A stretch of DNA of 64,000 bases, from assembly GCF_000308475.2 (NCBI RefSeq), contig NZ_BAFT02000038.1, forward strand, positions 124,001 through 188,000, given 5' to 3'. Every line of letters starts with the position of its first letter. The stretch's first letter is position 1. The position numbers and the translations under genes were made by a program. Shown in pieces: positions 16,814 to 24,620 of the stretch. The notes beneath the pieces were generated by a model that worked only from the letters and a program-made list of their open reading frames with translations, had not been told where the DNA came from and did no database searches. This stretch comes from Nocardia brasiliensis NBRC 14402. GTDB lineage: Bacteria > Actinomycetota > Actinomycetes > Mycobacteriales > Mycobacteriaceae.

Positions 16814-17704
16814 TTAGCGCAGGCTGAGGCCCGGGAGGGAGTCGAGGTGGGTGAGTTTTTCCGGGTTCCGGACGAAGTAGAGGCCGGTGATGCGACCGTT
16901 GTCGATGCGGAAGCTCATGATGCCGATTTCGTTGTCCCAGCGCAGAATGAGCGCCGGGCCGCCGTTGACCACGGCGGGTTCGGTGCGGAGCGTGGGGTTG
17001 ATCTTGCCGAAGCCGACCAGCAGGTTCCTGAGCACCTTTTCGATGCCGACGATCGGCACCCGGGCCGCGGTCTTGATGCCGCCACCGTCGGTGAGCAGCA
17101 CGACATCCGGGGCCAGCACGTTGAGAAGCCCTTGCGGGTCACCGGTTTCCAATGCCTGCTGGAAAGACTCCAGCGCCGCCCTGGCCTGAGCCGGGGAAAC
17201 CACCGACCGTGGGCGTCGGGCTTCGACATGCTGACGGGCCCGCCGGGCGATCTGGCGCACGGTGACCGGAGTCTTGTCGACGGCGGCAGCGATCTCGTCA
17301 TAGCCGACGTCGAAGACCTCGCGCAGCACGAAGACCACCCGCTCGGTGGGCGAAAGCGCCTCGAGGACGAGCATCAGCGCCATCGACATGCTCTCGGCGA
17401 GTTCGACATCCTCGGCCACATCGGGTGCGGTGAGCAACGGTTCGGGCAGCCACGGCCCGACATATGCTTCCTTCCGGCGTTTCAGCGTGCGCAACCGGTT
17501 CAGGGCCTGGCGGCTGGTGATCCGGACCAAATAGGCACGCGGATCGTCGATCCGGTCCACCTCGACCTGGGCCCACCGCAGCCAGGTTTCCTGCAGGACG
17601 TCTTCGGCATCGGCGGCGGAGCCGAGCATTTCGTAGGCGATGGTGAACAAGAGGTTGCGGTGCGCGACGAACGGGTCGATCGCCGGGTCGGCTGTGGTCG
17701 TCAT
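16814..17704 (-). CDS. ECF41-type RNA polymerase sigma factor (SigJ-like)
   Basis: The 296-residue protein has sigma region 2 at residues 11-75 (LLFTIAYEMLGSAADAEDVL, QETWLRWAQVEVDRIDDPRA) and region 4 at about 115-165 (LSPTERVVFVLREVFDVGY, EIAAAVDKTPVTVRQIARRA). A C-terminal SnoaL-like domain of about 120 residues replaces an anti-sigma factor. Three ECF41 hallmarks are present: the linker WLPEPL (85-90), DGGG (206-209) and NPEKL (280-284). The C-terminal domain is known to modulate activity in this group. DoxX lies directly upstream on the same strand, 52 bases away, so the two are probably co-transcribed. ATG 17704 is chosen by alignment to the family N terminus. Confidence 0.9.
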   Translation of the reverse strand: MTTTADPAIDPFVAHRNLLFTIAYEMLGSAADAEDVLQETWLRWAQVEVDRIDDPRAYLVRITSRQALNRLRTLKRRKEAYVGPWLPEPLLTAPDVAEDVELAESMSMALMLVLEALSPTERVVFVLREVFDVGYDEIAAAVDKTPVTVRQIARRARQHVEARRPRSVVSPAQARAALESFQQALETGDPQGLLNVLAPDVVLLTDGGGIKTAARVPIVGIEKVLRNLLVGFGKINPTLRTEPAVVNGGPALILRWDNEIGIMSFRIDNGRITGLYFVRNPEKLTHLDSLPGLSLR

Positions 17705-17756
17705 CGCGAACTCTGCTCCTCGTGCCTGCCAGGAAATGCTCGGCAAGGCTACCGGG

Positions 17757-18140
17757 TCAGGCAGTGAACGGTTCGAGCCAGAACCGGCCCCACGCTACGA
17801 AGACCGCCATCGCGAGGTAGACCACGTTGGCGGTGATGACCTTGTATTCGCCGTCGCGGGCATGGGTGATCATCGCCCCGACCATCAGCAGCGCCCAGCA
17901 CACCGCGGTGACCGGGACGAGCACCGGCGCGATACCGAGCACGGCGGGCAGAATCAACCCGATCGCGGCCAGGACCTCCACGCCGCCAAGGGTCTTGATG
18001 ACTCCCGCACCGGCGGTGGCGGTCCAGCGCCCGCCGGGCGCCTGGGCCAGTTTCGCCTTGGGCGTGAACATTTTGATGTTGCCGCCGGCCAATGCGACGG
18101 CGGCCAGCAGTCCGGTGACGATCCACAGTGCGCTATTCAT
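17757..18140 (-). CDS. DoxX-family membrane protein
   Basis: The 127-residue protein has four hydrophobic segments (IVTGLLAAVALAGGNIKMF, TLGGVEVLAAIGLILPAVL, APVLVPVTAVCWALLMVGAM and VVYLAMAVFVAWGRF). GGVEVL and HARDGE are the conserved DoxX/SURF4-like features. DoxX-like proteins are small quinone-associated or redox-linked membrane proteins of unclear chemistry. GAGGAGA lies 6 bases before ATG 18140. ECF41 sigma genes are typically linked to a redox or DoxX-type target gene, and an ECF41-type promoter lies just upstream. Confidence 0.8.
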   Translation of the reverse strand: MNSALWIVTGLLAAVALAGGNIKMFTPKAKLAQAPGGRWTATAGAGVIKTLGGVEVLAAIGLILPAVLGIAPVLVPVTAVCWALLMVGAMITHARDGEYKVITANVVYLAMAVFVAWGRFWLEPFTA

Positions 18141-18171
18141 CAGGTCTCCTCGTTTCGACGTTCGACCTGAA

Positions 18172-18198
18172 GACACCGCTGAGCCGACGCCCGTGACA
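18172..18198 (-). promoter_or_regulatory. ECF41-type promoter upstream of doxX-like gene
   Basis: On the minus strand TGTCACG (18192-18198) is followed after exactly 16 bases by TGTC (18172-18175), 31 bases before the DoxX start codon. The published ECF41 signature, as I recall it, is TGTCACA-N16-CGTC, so each element differs at one base. This would make the sigma factor autoregulatory through the DoxX-sigma operon. Confidence 0.55.
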
Positions 18199-18263
18199 TC
18201 GCGTGACGCAGGTCACCGCATCGCTGGACCCGACCGCAGCCGCCGGCTCGGCGCTACCCAGCG

Positions 18264-18716
18264 CTACACCGGAATGCCGTGCTGGGTGACGTAATGCGAG
18301 ATCAGCGTTTCGATCGAGCGACGGAAGGAGCCCTGCTGCCGCTCGCTCAAAGTGTTTGCCAGATTGCCGATCTCGGCCCGGACCGCGTCGCGCACCAGAT
18401 GCACGACGGCGCGGCCGTCGGCGGTGACGGTGACATGGACGGCACGCCGGTTTCCGGGGACGGCGATCCGCCGCACCAGCCCGCGCCGCTCGGCTCGATC
18501 TACCAGGCCGGTGACGCTGGACTTCTCCAGTTCCAGGATGCCGGCCAGCTGCTGCATGCCGATCTCGCGATCGTCGAGGACGGCGAGCATGCGCAACTGG
18601 GTGACCGACAGCCCTTGCCGGCCGGCGAGGCGTCCCAGCACGGCTTGGAGGATGAACGACAGCTGGATGAGCCCGTCCACCAGGTCCAGCTCCGGGTCGG
18701 GTGCGTCAGTGGTCAC
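18264..18716 (-). CDS. MarR-family transcriptional regulator
   Basis: The 150-residue protein has the winged-helix MarR layout: LSVTQLRMLAVLDDREIGMQ, QLAGILELEKSSVTGLVDRA (recognition helix), ERRGLVRRIAVPGNRRAVHV (wing) and a C-terminal dimer helix ERQQGSFRRSIETLISHYV. MarR proteins repress neighbouring genes and release DNA on binding phenolics or on oxidation. The divergent genes encode a flavin reductase-like protein and a dehydrogenase, consistent with control of an oxidative or xenobiotic response. The inverted repeat at 18764-18792 is the likely site. Confidence 0.88.
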   Translation of the reverse strand: MTTDAPDPELDLVDGLIQLSFILQAVLGRLAGRQGLSVTQLRMLAVLDDREIGMQQLAGILELEKSSVTGLVDRAERRGLVRRIAVPGNRRAVHVTVTADGRAVVHLVRDAVRAEIGNLANTLSERQQGSFRRSIETLISHYVTQHGIPV

Positions 18717-18763
18717 AGTAGGCCAGGTTAGCTTGATTCAGTTCGCGATACCAACTATTTTGG

Positions 18764-18792
18764 TTCGTGACACCAACAGTATTTGTCACGAA
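18764..18792. promoter_or_regulatory. MarR operator: 9-bp perfect inverted repeat
   Basis: TTCGTGACA (18764-18772) and TGTCACGAA (18784-18792) form a perfect 9-bp inverted repeat with an 11-base spacer. ACCAA/TTGGT half-sites (18750-18775) overlap it. It lies between the MarR start (18716) and the oxidoreductase start (18871), as expected for an autoregulated divergent operator. Confidence 0.65.
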
Positions 18793-18870
18793 CAATAGCG
18801 TGGGTACGCGGGGTCGGCCGCAGACGGTGGCCAAGGCTCGGCACGACCCGGACAGGGAAGAAGCAGACCT

Positions 18871-19440
18871 ATGACGGACCAGAAGCGCGTCGCCGTCCTC
18901 ATCGGCAGCACTCGCCCCACCCGCATCTGCGCCGGGATAGCCGCCTGGGCACGCGACGCCCTGCAGGAGCAGAGCGATCTCCACTACGACCTGCTCGATC
19001 TCGCCGAGGTCGGGCTGCCGTTCCTGGACGAACCCCGCCAGGCCGCGCTGCGGCAGTACGAGCATGAACACACCCGGGCCTGGAGTCGGCTCGTGCAGAG
19101 CTACCACGGCTTCTTTTTCGTTTTCCCGCAATACAACTGGGGTTACCCGGGGGTGCTGAAGAACGCGCTGGACTACCTCTACTGGGAATGGCGCGACCGG
19201 CCCGCGAGCCTGCTGACCTACGGCACCCATGGCGGCAGCAAGGGCGCCGAACAGCTCATCGGCGTCCTGCACGGCCTGCACATGCGACTGCTCGAGACGC
19301 ATGTCGAAGCCGTCATCACCGAGCAGGACGTGGACGAGAACTGGCAGCTGCGCGACCTCGACAGCACGCTCGGCCCGAACCGGGCACTACTGCACAAAAT
19401 CGGCGCGGAAATGGCCCGCGCACTCGACGGCAACTCATGA
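18871..19440 (+). CDS. NADPH-dependent FMN reductase-like flavoprotein
   Basis: The 189-residue protein has the flavodoxin-like fold: VAVLIGSTRPTRICAGIAAW (phosphate-binding loop), then PQYNWGYPGVLKNALDYLYW and LLTYGTHGGSKGAEQL. These are the FMN-contacting motifs of the NADPH-dependent FMN reductase/azoreductase family (PF03358). It reduces flavin or quinone-like compounds in the cytoplasm. Divergent from the MarR gene. Its stop overlaps a possible upstream start of the next gene, indicating a two-gene operon. Confidence 0.85.
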   Translation: MTDQKRVAVLIGSTRPTRICAGIAAWARDALQEQSDLHYDLLDLAEVGLPFLDEPRQAALRQYEHEHTRAWSRLVQSYHGFFFVFPQYNWGYPGVLKNALDYLYWEWRDRPASLLTYGTHGGSKGAEQLIGVLHGLHMRLLETHVEAVITEQDVDENWQLRDLDSTLGPNRALLHKIGAEMARALDGNS

Positions 19441-19469
19441 CCGCAGTTACGGAGAACGGAGAGACAATC

Positions 19470-20345
19470 ATGACAACTCGCCAGGTGGGTTTCATCGGCC
19501 TCGGGAAGATGGGCGCTGCCCTCGCAGGCCGACTGCTCGATGCCGGCTACGACGTCACCGTGTGGAGCCGGACCGCCGGCAAGGCGGACGACCTGCTGGC
19601 GCGCGGCGCGACGCTCGCCGAACGCCCCGAGGACGCGATCGCCACCGGGACGGTCTTCTCCATGCTGAGCAACGAAGAGGCGGTGCGGCAGGTCTTCACG
19701 ACGGACCGGATCCGCTCCGCGCCAAAGGGTTTCGTGCACATCAACCACGCGACCATCAGTCCGGCCGCGGCGCGCGAGTTCGCGGCGGCCGGCGGACGCT
19801 ACCTCAGCGCCCCGGTGATCGGCCGACCCGAGGCGGTGGTGGCGGGCAAGCTCGCCGTGCTGATCTCGGGCGACGAGGACGTCCGAGCCGCGGCGGCACC
19901 GATGCTCGCCGTGCTCGGCCGGCGAGTGTGGGACTTCGGTGCCGCTGCGGACGCCGCACCGACGGTGAAGATCGCGGTCAACTACCTGATCCTGCACGCA
20001 CTACAGGCCCTGTCCGAATCGATCACCCTGCTGCAGCACGCCGAACTGGACGCGGGACGGTTCGTCGAGATGATCAACGATTCGATCTTCCCGGGCCCGG
20101 TGTACGGCGGCTACGGCGACGCCATCACCACCGGTACCTACACGCCCCCGGGCTTCACCACCACGCTGGGCTTGAAAGACCTGAACCTCGCACTGCGCAC
20201 CGCCGACGAAATCGGCACCCACCTACCGACCGGACCAGTCCTGCACGACGTGTTCGCCACCGCGGTCGAGCAGATCGGCGCGGAACTCGACTGGGCGAGC
20301 GTCGCCGAAGTCACCCGGCAGCGGTCCACCGGCCGCCGCCACTGA
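19470..20345 (+). CDS. NAD(P)-dependent 3-hydroxyisobutyrate dehydrogenase-like oxidoreductase
   Basis: The 291-residue protein opens with VGFIGLGKMGAALAGRLLDA (NADP-binding GxGxxG) and VTVWSRTAGKADDL, then FSMLSNEEAV. A beta-hydroxyacid dehydrogenase helical domain follows with VKIAVNYLILHALQALSES, containing the catalytic Lys and Asn, and PGFTTTLGLKDLNLAL. The substrate is unknown (beta-hydroxyacid or imine). ATG 19470 has GGAGAG 7 bases upstream. An in-frame ATG at 19437 overlaps the preceding stop (ATGA) and is an alternative start adding 11 residues. Co-transcribed with the flavin reductase. Confidence 0.88.
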   Translation: MTTRQVGFIGLGKMGAALAGRLLDAGYDVTVWSRTAGKADDLLARGATLAERPEDAIATGTVFSMLSNEEAVRQVFTTDRIRSAPKGFVHINHATISPAAAREFAAAGGRYLSAPVIGRPEAVVAGKLAVLISGDEDVRAAAAPMLAVLGRRVWDFGAAADAAPTVKIAVNYLILHALQALSESITLLQHAELDAGRFVEMINDSIFPGPVYGGYGDAITTGTYTPPGFTTTLGLKDLNLALRTADEIGTHLPTGPVLHDVFATAVEQIGAELDWASVAEVTRQRSTGRRH

Positions 20346-20458
20346 GCAGCACGCCCTGCTCCAGGACATGCCCGAAGGATCGGCCCCGCGGCGTTCACGT
20401 TGCGGGGCAACGGTCTACGCGAACTACGACCGTCGCCGCACCTTCTAGGATGCTCGGC

Positions 20459-21025
20459 ATGTCTGTCTGCACCGCCGACCTCGTCGGTTACACCGAACGC
20501 GACCTCGACGCCGACCTGGCGCGCTGGTTCCCGACTGCGCCGCGAGTTCAGGTTCCGGACGAAACACGTTCGGTGACAAAATTTCTCGCTCGTCTTGCCC
20601 CGTCCGACGCCGCGGCACTGAGCGCGTTCGACCGTCGGGTGCGCTCCGGCCTGCTGCCGCAGTTCCTGGACATCTTCGACTGGTCCTACGGCTTCGACTT
20701 CGCCGGAAACGATTGCGGCATCCTCGATTCGGACTACACGACCGAACTCACCGACGACGACGTCTACTCGATCGGCGCCGACGGCGGCGGCAACCTGTAC
20801 GTGGTACTCACCAATGGTCAAGTGGCCGTGTGGTTTCACGAGGAGGAGGTGGTCGAGGGCGGCACCCGATTCGACAACCTCGATGTCTTCCTCTGGTCGT
20901 TCGTCCGCTATCGGGCGGTCCGGGCCGGACACCTGGCCCGGACGGCGGTCGAAGCGGACTTCCTGGCGCTCGGCCAGGACGGTGCGCTCGAACCCGAACT
21001 GGGCTTGCTTTGCCTCATGAAGTAG
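20459..21025 (+). CDS. Conserved protein of unknown function, possibly SMI1/KNR4-like
   Basis: The 188-residue soluble protein is rich in Asp and aromatic residues. DWSYGFDFAGNDCGILDSDY and DDDVYSIGADGGGNLYVVLT are followed by GQVAVWFHEEEVVEGGTRFD. Alternating acidic loops and short strands, with a final helix that includes WSFVRYRAVRAG, recall the SUKH (SMI1/KNR4) superfamily of immunity-type proteins. The similarity is weak and by eye. No toxin gene is adjacent. ATG 20459 is chosen; earlier codons are intergenic. It is 113 bases after the dehydrogenase gene. Confidence 0.5.
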   Translation: MSVCTADLVGYTERDLDADLARWFPTAPRVQVPDETRSVTKFLARLAPSDAAALSAFDRRVRSGLLPQFLDIFDWSYGFDFAGNDCGILDSDYTTELTDDDVYSIGADGGGNLYVVLTNGQVAVWFHEEEVVEGGTRFDNLDVFLWSFVRYRAVRAGHLARTAVEADFLALGQDGALEPELGLLCLMK

Positions 21026-21029
21026 CGGC

Positions 21030-21215
21030 GCAGCCGCTGCCCGCGCGCAGGCCACTGGAGGACACACCGTAGAGCCCGATCGCCCGGCCCCGGTCGGCGG
21101 CCGGGAAAGCAGTTGCACGACGGTCTGCCCGATCGACATCGACGCCAGGCTCGCCACCCCGCCGACCACCAGCAGCACGACCGCGATTCGACCGGATCTC
21201 GCGGAACAGGTCCCC
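21030..21215 (-). pseudogene. Fragment of an MFS transporter gene with frameshift
   Basis: On the minus strand, about 21215 to 21125 reads RIAVVLLVVGGVASLASMS and IGQTVVQLL, a typical MFS membrane helix. After a frame change near 21115 it continues AADRGRAIGLYGVSSSGLRA, the conserved loop before the next helix. Both ends of the gene are missing. It is probably a relic of a second transporter formerly divergent from the TetR gene at 21304. Confidence 0.5.
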
Positions 21216-21244
21216 GCAGGCGTCGCATATGCATGCTAGAGTAG

Positions 21245-21258
21245 ACGCAACGTTGCGT
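21245..21258. promoter_or_regulatory. TetR operator: perfect 14-bp palindrome
   Basis: ACGCAACGTTGCGT is a perfect palindrome, flanked by outer half-sites TAGACGC (21242-21248) and GCGTCTA (21259-21265). It ends 45 bases before the TetR gene start, the usual place for autoregulation. Confidence 0.6.
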
Positions 21259-21303
21259 GGCGTCTAATCGGGACGCCGTGCTCCCCCGCAGAGGAGAACT
21301 CGC

Positions 21304-21894
21304 ATGGCAGGCGACGCCGGCCGCCCCGCCCACCATGGAAACCGCTATCAGCGCAGCGAGCAAGCCCGCCGCGCGGTGCTCGAAGCGGCCGATGACCTGC
21401 TGGTCGAGCGCGGGTTCGCCGGGCTCACGATCGAGGGGATCGCCGCCAGAGCCGGCGTCGCCAAGCAGACCATCTACCGCTGGTGGCCGTCCAAGACCGA
21501 GATCCTGCTGGACGCCCTCGCCGACGACGCCGCACAGCACCTCACCCCACCCGACAGCGGCGACCTCGGCGAAGACCTGCGGATCCACCTGCACAACCTC
21601 GCGGAATTCCTGACGACGTCGGACGCCGGAGCCGTTTTCCGCGCCCTCACCGGACAGGCGCAACACGATCCGCAGGTCGCGACCAAGCTGCGCACGGACC
21701 CGCTCGGCCACCAGCGCGAGCGCGAGCGCCTGCCCCTGCAGCGCGCCCTCGACCGCGGCGAGCTGCCACCGGAGACCGACATCGACTTCCTGGTCGATCA
21801 GTTGGTGGGCCCGATCTATTACCGCGCGTTGGTCACCGGCGAGCCTGTCCCGAGGGAGTTCACCGACCGGCTCGTCGCCCGAGTACTGCGTTAG
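21304..21894 (+). CDS. TetR-family transcriptional regulator
   Basis: The 196-residue protein has the N-terminal helix-turn-helix GLTIEGIAARAGVAKQTIYR followed by WWPSKTEILLDAL (residues 38-70). Its C-terminal domain (LAEFLTTSDAGAVFRALTGQ, VDQLVGPIYYRALVTGEPV) belongs to the group that often controls efflux pumps. AGAGGAG lies before ATG 21304. It converges with the MFS gene, whose stop is 6 bases away, and an MFS relic lies upstream on the other side. Transporter control is a reasonable inference, but the operator lies only upstream of this gene. Confidence 0.85.
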   Translation: MAGDAGRPAHHGNRYQRSEQARRAVLEAADDLLVERGFAGLTIEGIAARAGVAKQTIYRWWPSKTEILLDALADDAAQHLTPPDSGDLGEDLRIHLHNLAEFLTTSDAGAVFRALTGQAQHDPQVATKLRTDPLGHQRERERLPLQRALDRGELPPETDIDFLVDQLVGPIYYRALVTGEPVPREFTDRLVARVLR

Positions 21895-21900
21895 GCGATA

Positions 21901-23385
21901 TCACCGTTCGGCGGCACCGTTCGCGCGCCGGGGCAGGCAGAACATCAGGGCCCACAGCACGCTCGAGGCCACACCGACCCAGCACAGCACGCCGGTGAAC
22001 GCGTCGCGGTGGAGTGCGCCCGTGGGTGCGCCGCCGGTAGCGGCGAAGAACACCGGGCCGGCCAGCGCGATACCGAGGGCGTAGCCCAGCTGGAGCGCGG
22101 TGTTGAACAGTCCCGAGGCCGAACCGGCGCGCTCGTGTGGGACCTGCGCCAGGCTCAGGTCGGCGATCGGTCCGCCGATCAGGCCGAAGCCGAACCCGAG
22201 CAGCACAACGGGGAACGCCATCGCGAGCAGGGTCACTTCGGCTTGCCCGCTACTGACCTGGATCCCGTAGGCCGCAGTCGCGGCCAGAGCGATCAGGACC
22301 CCGGTTTGCGGCAGGCGACGCGCGAAACGTCCAGCGGTCTTCGTCGCGGTCATCGCACCGGCCAGCTCGCCGAGGGCGAGCAACGTGAAGGCCGAAGCTG
22401 CCATCAGCGGGCTCATACCCAGGCCGCGCTGCAGATACAGGCTCCAGGTCAGGAACAGCAGCCCGCACAGCAAGGCCATCGTCAGCTGCGCGGACAGACC
22501 ACCGGAGAACTGCTTGTCCTTGAACAGCGACAGCGCAATCAGCGGCGAATCATACCGGCGGCGCTGCTGATGCCGGAGGAAGACGCCGAGCACCAGCCCA
22601 CCACCGGCGAGCATGGCGAAACACCACAGCGGCCAGCCGTAGGCGTGCCCCTCGGTGAGCGGGAAGACGAGCAGCACCATCGCGATCGCCGACAGCAGCA
22701 CGCCGGCGAGGTCGAGGCGGTCGGCCTTCGCCGCGGTCGACTCGATGATGAACTTACGGCCGAGGACGAGCACGACGAGCCCGACTGGCACGTTGATCAA
22801 GAAGATCGGTCGCCAGGACAACCCGAACAGGTCGGCCTCGGTGAGCACGCCGCCCAGCACCGGACCCACGACGCTGCCCATCGACAGGATGGCCCCGTAG
22901 AGACCGAATGCCCGACTGCGGTTCGCGCCGTCGAAGGTCACGTGCAGGGTCGCCAGGACCTGCGGGATCATCACGGCCGCGGCACCGCCCTGGAGCACGC
23001 GGGCGGCGATCAGCATGCCGGGCCCGGCCGCGACACCGCACAGCAGCGAGGCGAGGGTGAACCCGGCGGTGCCGAGCAGGAAGACCTTGCGCCGGCCGTA
23101 GAGGTCACCGAGCCTGCCACCGGTGATCAGGCCGAGCGCGAAGGTCAGCGCGTAGCCCGCGGTCAGCCACTGCACCACGGCCGGCCCGGCGCCGAGCGAG
23201 CGTTGCAGCGTCGGCATGACCGTCAGGACGACCGAATCGTCGAGAATGCTCATCAGCTCGCCGGTCAGCATGACCGCGAGGGCGATCCTGGCGGCCGTCG
23301 TCATCGTCGACGCCGTGCCGGATGCGGGATGGGCCGAGTGCCCAGGGGTGTGTTCGGGCTCGTTGTCGAGCGCGGCGGAATTCAT
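21901..23385 (-). CDS. MFS drug transporter, 14-segment DHA2 (EmrB/QacA) type
   Basis: The 494-residue protein has 14 predicted membrane segments. DHA2 motifs are LDDSVVLTVMPTLQRSL (segment 1, with the acid typical of motif D1), GRLGDLYGRRKVFLLG (motif A), ARVLQGGAAAVMIPQVLATL (motif B) and GAILSMGSVVGPVLGGVLTE (motif C, antiporter). RPIFLINVPVGLVVLVLG is also typical. It exports drugs or metabolites in exchange for protons at the inner membrane. GGAG lies 8 bases before ATG 23385. It converges with a TetR regulator gene. Confidence 0.88.
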   Translation of the reverse strand: MNSAALDNEPEHTPGHSAHPASGTASTMTTAARIALAVMLTGELMSILDDSVVLTVMPTLQRSLGAGPAVVQWLTAGYALTFALGLITGGRLGDLYGRRKVFLLGTAGFTLASLLCGVAAGPGMLIAARVLQGGAAAVMIPQVLATLHVTFDGANRSRAFGLYGAILSMGSVVGPVLGGVLTEADLFGLSWRPIFLINVPVGLVVLVLGRKFIIESTAAKADRLDLAGVLLSAIAMVLLVFPLTEGHAYGWPLWCFAMLAGGGLVLGVFLRHQQRRRYDSPLIALSLFKDKQFSGGLSAQLTMALLCGLLFLTWSLYLQRGLGMSPLMAASAFTLLALGELAGAMTATKTAGRFARRLPQTGVLIALAATAAYGIQVSSGQAEVTLLAMAFPVVLLGFGFGLIGGPIADLSLAQVPHERAGSASGLFNTALQLGYALGIALAGPVFFAATGGAPTGALHRDAFTGVLCWVGVASSVLWALMFCLPRRANGAAER

Positions 23386-23862
23386 GGCGGGACTCCTGGT
23401 TCAGGAATCGGGGAGCTCGCCGTCGACCAGGACCGGACAATACGAAACCCGGGGCAGTCGGCAGAGCTACACCCGGAAAACAGGGATGGGGTGACATAAC
23501 TCAGGCCGGCGCGCATCCGCCCCCGCACACGTTCACAAATCAGGACGTGGGGGAACACGGACGGCTACATGGCCTGGGATATAAGTCACCACCTCGAATC
23601 CACTACAGAAGCAACAGGAAGTCCACGCCTGCCACCGACAGGCGGTGCAGGACTCCGCCACGATACGACATCCCCTGAGCTCCGTGCACATCAAATACGC
23701 GCGCATCCCCGACACACCGGCCTGTGCTGCTCCCCTTCGCCCCGCAGCACAGGCTTCGATGCGACCACCCTCGCACGCGTGTGGATCACCACTTTGAACC
23801 TCATCGGACCCCGAGCCGACATGAACCGAGGCCCGATGCCGCGGCTGCCAGGTCTCCCATGG
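23386..23862. other. Intergenic region without supported gene
   Basis: This 477-base region separates the MFS gene start from the end of the SnoaL-like gene. It must hold the MFS promoter. Part of it (23500-23830) is less GC-rich than its neighbours. Short frames on either strand lack ribosome-binding sites and recognisable content. No strong palindrome was found. Confidence 0.4.
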
Positions 23863-24456
23863 TCACTCCCCCGCCAGCCAGGCGCGGCCCGTTGCGCGGA
23901 TGGTGCGCTCCCGGTCGCTGAAGCGGGTCGGGTATGTGCCGGTCACCGGCACTCCGCTGCGTTCGAGCAGGTAGGCCAATGCCGCGTATTCGCGGGGGTG
24001 GCGGCGGCCGAGGGCCGCGGCGTCGATGTGTTCCGCGCCGTCGACGCCGAAGGGATAGGTGAAGCCGCCCAGGTCGTAGACGGAGTCGCGATGGGCGATG
24101 CGCCAGACGCCGTCGTCGCGGCGCACGCGATCGAGGAAGCGGTTGTGGATCGTCGCGCCGAGACCCGAGTCGCGGTGGTCGGCCAGCAGGATCGCGTTGG
24201 TCTCGACGAACGCGTGATCGCCCGCGAACTCAATGGATGGGGGGCCGATGAAGTGCTTGTTGCGCAACGGGCCGCCGCTGAGGCGACGGGAGCCGTCGAT
24301 GAAGTCGCGGGCGCTGCCGGAGAACCACAGGATGGTCAGGGTCGCGTCCTCGTGGAACAGTCCGGCCAGTTCCTCCCACTGCTCCCGGTCGCGATGGATC
24401 CAGCCCGACATCAGCTCACCGATCGCCAGGCGGTCGGCGATGCGATCTTCGATCAT
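23863..24456 (-). CDS. SnoaL-like / nuclear-transport-factor-2-fold protein
   Basis: The 197-residue protein starts with IADRLAIGELMSGWIHRDRE and WEELAGLFHEDATLTILWF, the standard opening of SnoaL_4-type polyketide cyclase/dehydratase-like domains. ATIHNRFLDRVRRDDGVWRI and HRDSVYDLGGF, the strand pair that closes the cone, follow. Members are dehydratases, isomerases or ring-hydroxylation accessory proteins. The substrate is unknown. ATG 24456 follows GGAG by 9 bases, and the longer in-frame extension is not family-like. Divergent from an AraC regulator. Confidence 0.75.
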   Translation of the reverse strand: MIEDRIADRLAIGELMSGWIHRDREQWEELAGLFHEDATLTILWFSGSARDFIDGSRRLSGGPLRNKHFIGPPSIEFAGDHAFVETNAILLADHRDSGLGATIHNRFLDRVRRDDGVWRIAHRDSVYDLGGFTYPFGVDGAEHIDAAALGRRHPREYAALAYLLERSGVPVTGTYPTRFSDRERTIRATGRAWLAGE

Positions 24457-24620
24457 GTCCGAAATCTCCTTGTTCACAGGGTGGTTGAGTCTGACTACGC
24501 ACTCGGGCGGACACGACATCTCGATCCCCTCGATTAGGTGTGCGTAACCAATCTCGTCCTGGCGGAACATGGCCTGCTACCGCCATCCGGACAGCAGATG
24601 CCGGATTCCCGCCAAGATCA

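Noticed and set aside
19229..21025. A 598-codon fused plus-strand frame spanning three genes
   Set aside because: Its first 400 codons are out of frame with two clear oxidoreductase genes. Only the final 188 codons from ATG 20459 look like a protein.
22009..23499. A 496-codon plus-strand open frame opposite the MFS gene
   Set aside because: The peptide is Gln/Glu/His/Arg-rich and typical of an antisense shadow. The minus-strand MFS gene has all family motifs.
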